Shown piece after piece: positions 63,108-64,000 of a DNA stretch of 64,000 nt. The stretch comes from Paraburkholderia nodosa (GTDB taxonomy: Bacteria; Pseudomonadota; Gammaproteobacteria; Burkholderiales; Burkholderiaceae). The stretch is taken from contig NZ_MCNV01000001.1 of assembly GCF_001718195.1 (NCBI RefSeq), forward strand, positions 248,001-312,000, in the 5' to 3' direction. Position 1 is the first letter of the stretch. Every line of letters begins with the position of its first letter. The notes under the pieces are model-generated. The model was not told the DNA's origin and searched no databases. It saw nothing but the letters and a program-made list of their open reading frames with translations. The position numbers were made by a program, and so were the translations under genes.

Positions 63108-63911
63108 ATGACGAAGTATGCAAACGTGCGGGGACTGGCGCGCGGCCTGCAGGTCCTCCAGGCGCTCAACGCCATGGAGAACGGGCGCGCCACGAGCCAG
63201 CAGTTGAGCGAGGCAACGGGCCTGCATCGCACGACGGTGAGGCGCCTGCTGGAAACCCTGGTAGAGGAAAAGTTCGTGCGCCGCAGCGCTTCCGACGACA
63301 GCTTTCGTCTGACGATGAACGTGCGCGGCCTGAGCGAAGGCTTCACCGACGACGAGCTCATCGCGACCATCGCGCCGCCGATCATGGCGCAAATGCTCCA
63401 GCGCACCGTGTGGCCATCGGATCTCACGACGCCCGACGGCGACTCCATGGTGATCCGCGAGACCACGCACCGCTTCAGCCCGCTTTCGTTTCACCGCGCG
63501 ATGGTGGGCCGCCGCCTGCCGATCCTGCTCACGGCGGCTGGCCGCGTGTACTTTGCGATGTGTCCCGAGGCCGAGCGCGAGGACATTCTCGAACTATTGC
63601 GCGCGGGGGCGGGCGGCGAGCAGCAGCAAAAACTCGCCGGCGACGCGGCCTATATCCGCAATCTCGTGCGCCAGACGCGCGCCGACGGCTTCGGCTCGAA
63701 CCACGGCGACTGGGCCGACCAGCGCAAGATCGGTGCGCTCGCAACGGCCATCGAGGCGCATGGGCGCGTGCTCGCGAGCCTGAACGTGATCTACCTCGAG
63801 CAGGCCATCAATCCGGCAGAGGCCGTGCGCCGCTTCGTGCCCGAGTTGCAGCGCGCCGCGCAGGAAATGGTGACGGCACTGGAGGCGCAGGAGGACCACA
63901 CGAAGCGTTAA
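63108..63911 (+). CDS. mhpR: IclR-family regulator MhpR
   Basis: This is the transcription factor of the divergent mhp operon; E. coli MhpR is an activator needing the aromatic acid. It has 267 residues. The winged helix is VRGLARGLQVLQALNAMENG and SQQLSEATGLHRTTVRRLLE; the effector domain holds DGDSMVIRETTHRFSPLSFH and GRRLPILLTAAGRVYFAMCP. I place the start at the ATG at 63108 (MTKYANVRGLARG), with AAGG 8 bases upstream; the frame extends 31 codons back through the palindrome, which is unlikely to be coding. Its stop overlaps that of the convergent gene at the right edge. Confidence 0.92.
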   Translation: MTKYANVRGLARGLQVLQALNAMENGRATSQQLSEATGLHRTTVRRLLETLVEEKFVRRSASDDSFRLTMNVRGLSEGFTDDELIATIAPPIMAQMLQRTVWPSDLTTPDGDSMVIRETTHRFSPLSFHRAMVGRRLPILLTAAGRVYFAMCPEAEREDILELLRAGAGGEQQQKLAGDAAYIRNLVRQTRADGFGSNHGDWADQRKIGALATAIEAHGRVLASLNVIYLEQAINPAEAVRRFVPELQRAAQEMVTALEAQEDHTKR

Positions 63912-63918
63912 GCTTCGT
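63900..63918. terminator. Small hairpin holding both convergent stop codons
   Basis: ACGAAGC and GCTTCGT form a perfect 7-bp stem around the loop GTTAA. The loop contains the mhpR stop (TAA, plus strand) and the stop of the convergent gene (TTA, read as TAA on the minus strand). There is no strong T run, so termination activity is uncertain. Confidence 0.4.
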
Positions 63919-64000
63919 TCTCGCGCACGAGTTCGAACAACGCTTCGAGCTCCGCGGCATGCGGTTCTTTGCGCGACACCATCAGCAAGTCAATGGTGGG
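63908..64000 (-). CDS. C-terminal end of an unidentified protein (cut by window edge)
   Basis: The last 30 codons and stop of a minus-strand gene are present. The frame reads IDLLMVSRKEPHAAELEALF, then ELVRENEA, with strong G/C third positions typical of the neighbourhood. It overlaps the mhpR stop by three bases. A C-terminal helix like this occurs in LysR-type regulators among others, but the piece is too short to assign. Confidence 0.55.
   Translation of the reverse strand, partial: PTIDLLMVSRKEPHAAELEALFELVRENEA

Noticed and set aside
1..64000. CRISPR arrays, tRNA or rRNA genes, integrases and replication origins
   Set aside because: I read for regular repeats, tRNA-like arms and tyrosine-recombinase or ParA-type sequence and found none that could be supported.

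Overview
The window looks like chromosomal or megaplasmid DNA of a Burkholderiaceae bacterium, most likely Paraburkholderia, Caballeronia or Burkholderia. The evidence is high GC with strong G/C third positions over most of the window, an H-NS-type protein with the Burkholderia-like C-terminal motif, GcvA-type LysR regulators, DUF1479 and YdiJ-type proteins, and many catabolic operons separated by single regulators. I see no rRNA, tRNA, CRISPR array or intact insertion sequence.

Region 1 (1-18.2 kb) is visibly less GC-rich and looks accessory. It starts with the 5' two thirds of a type VI secretion vgrG that runs off the left edge. A dead alpha/beta hydrolase and an unknown 102-aa protein follow. 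Next is a two-armed catabolic cluster (3.2-13.3 kb). The left arm encodes a split transketolase, an MFS transporter, an SDR dehydrogenase and a GcvA-like LysR regulator. The right arm encodes a ribose-type ABC sugar importer and an amidohydrolase-2 enzyme. Its leader holds a 21-codon upstream ORF and several competing hairpins, which looks like an attenuator. A MASE1-PAS-GGDEF diguanylate cyclase comes next, then a stretch of decaying genes (16.1-18.0 kb).

Region 2 (18.2-25.3 kb) is a non-phosphorylative L-fucose-type pathway: aldo/keto reductase (sugar dehydrogenase), lactonase, a split UxaA-type dehydratase, an SDR ketodeoxy-acid dehydrogenase and a fumarylacetoacetase-fold hydrolase. It is divergent from an IclR regulator, with operator-like dyads between them. 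No transporter is present in this operon.

Region 3 (25.4-38.7 kb) is mostly housekeeping or orphan genes: a Pat-like GNAT protein, release factor 3, H-NS-like protein, LuxR regulator, small envelope proteins, a GntP permease, a Tat-exported COG3608 hydrolase and a DUF2235 lipase-like protein.

Region 4 (38.7-54.7 kb) holds a complete LivFGMHK-type ABC transporter, an AraC regulator divergent from a DUF1479 oxygenase-like gene, a response regulator with a hybrid histidine kinase, a small repeat-rich exported protein, a YdiJ-type flavin/Fe-S dehydrogenase with a divergent LysR, and a second MFS transporter.

Region 5 (54.9-63.9 kb) is a full mhp operon for 3-(3-hydroxyphenyl)propionate breakdown, in the order mhpA-B-D-F-E-T-C. 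It is divergent from the IclR-family mhpR, with a perfect 7-3-7 palindrome in front of mhpR and a strong terminator after mhpC. The window ends in the last 30 codons of a minus-strand gene whose stop overlaps that of mhpR.
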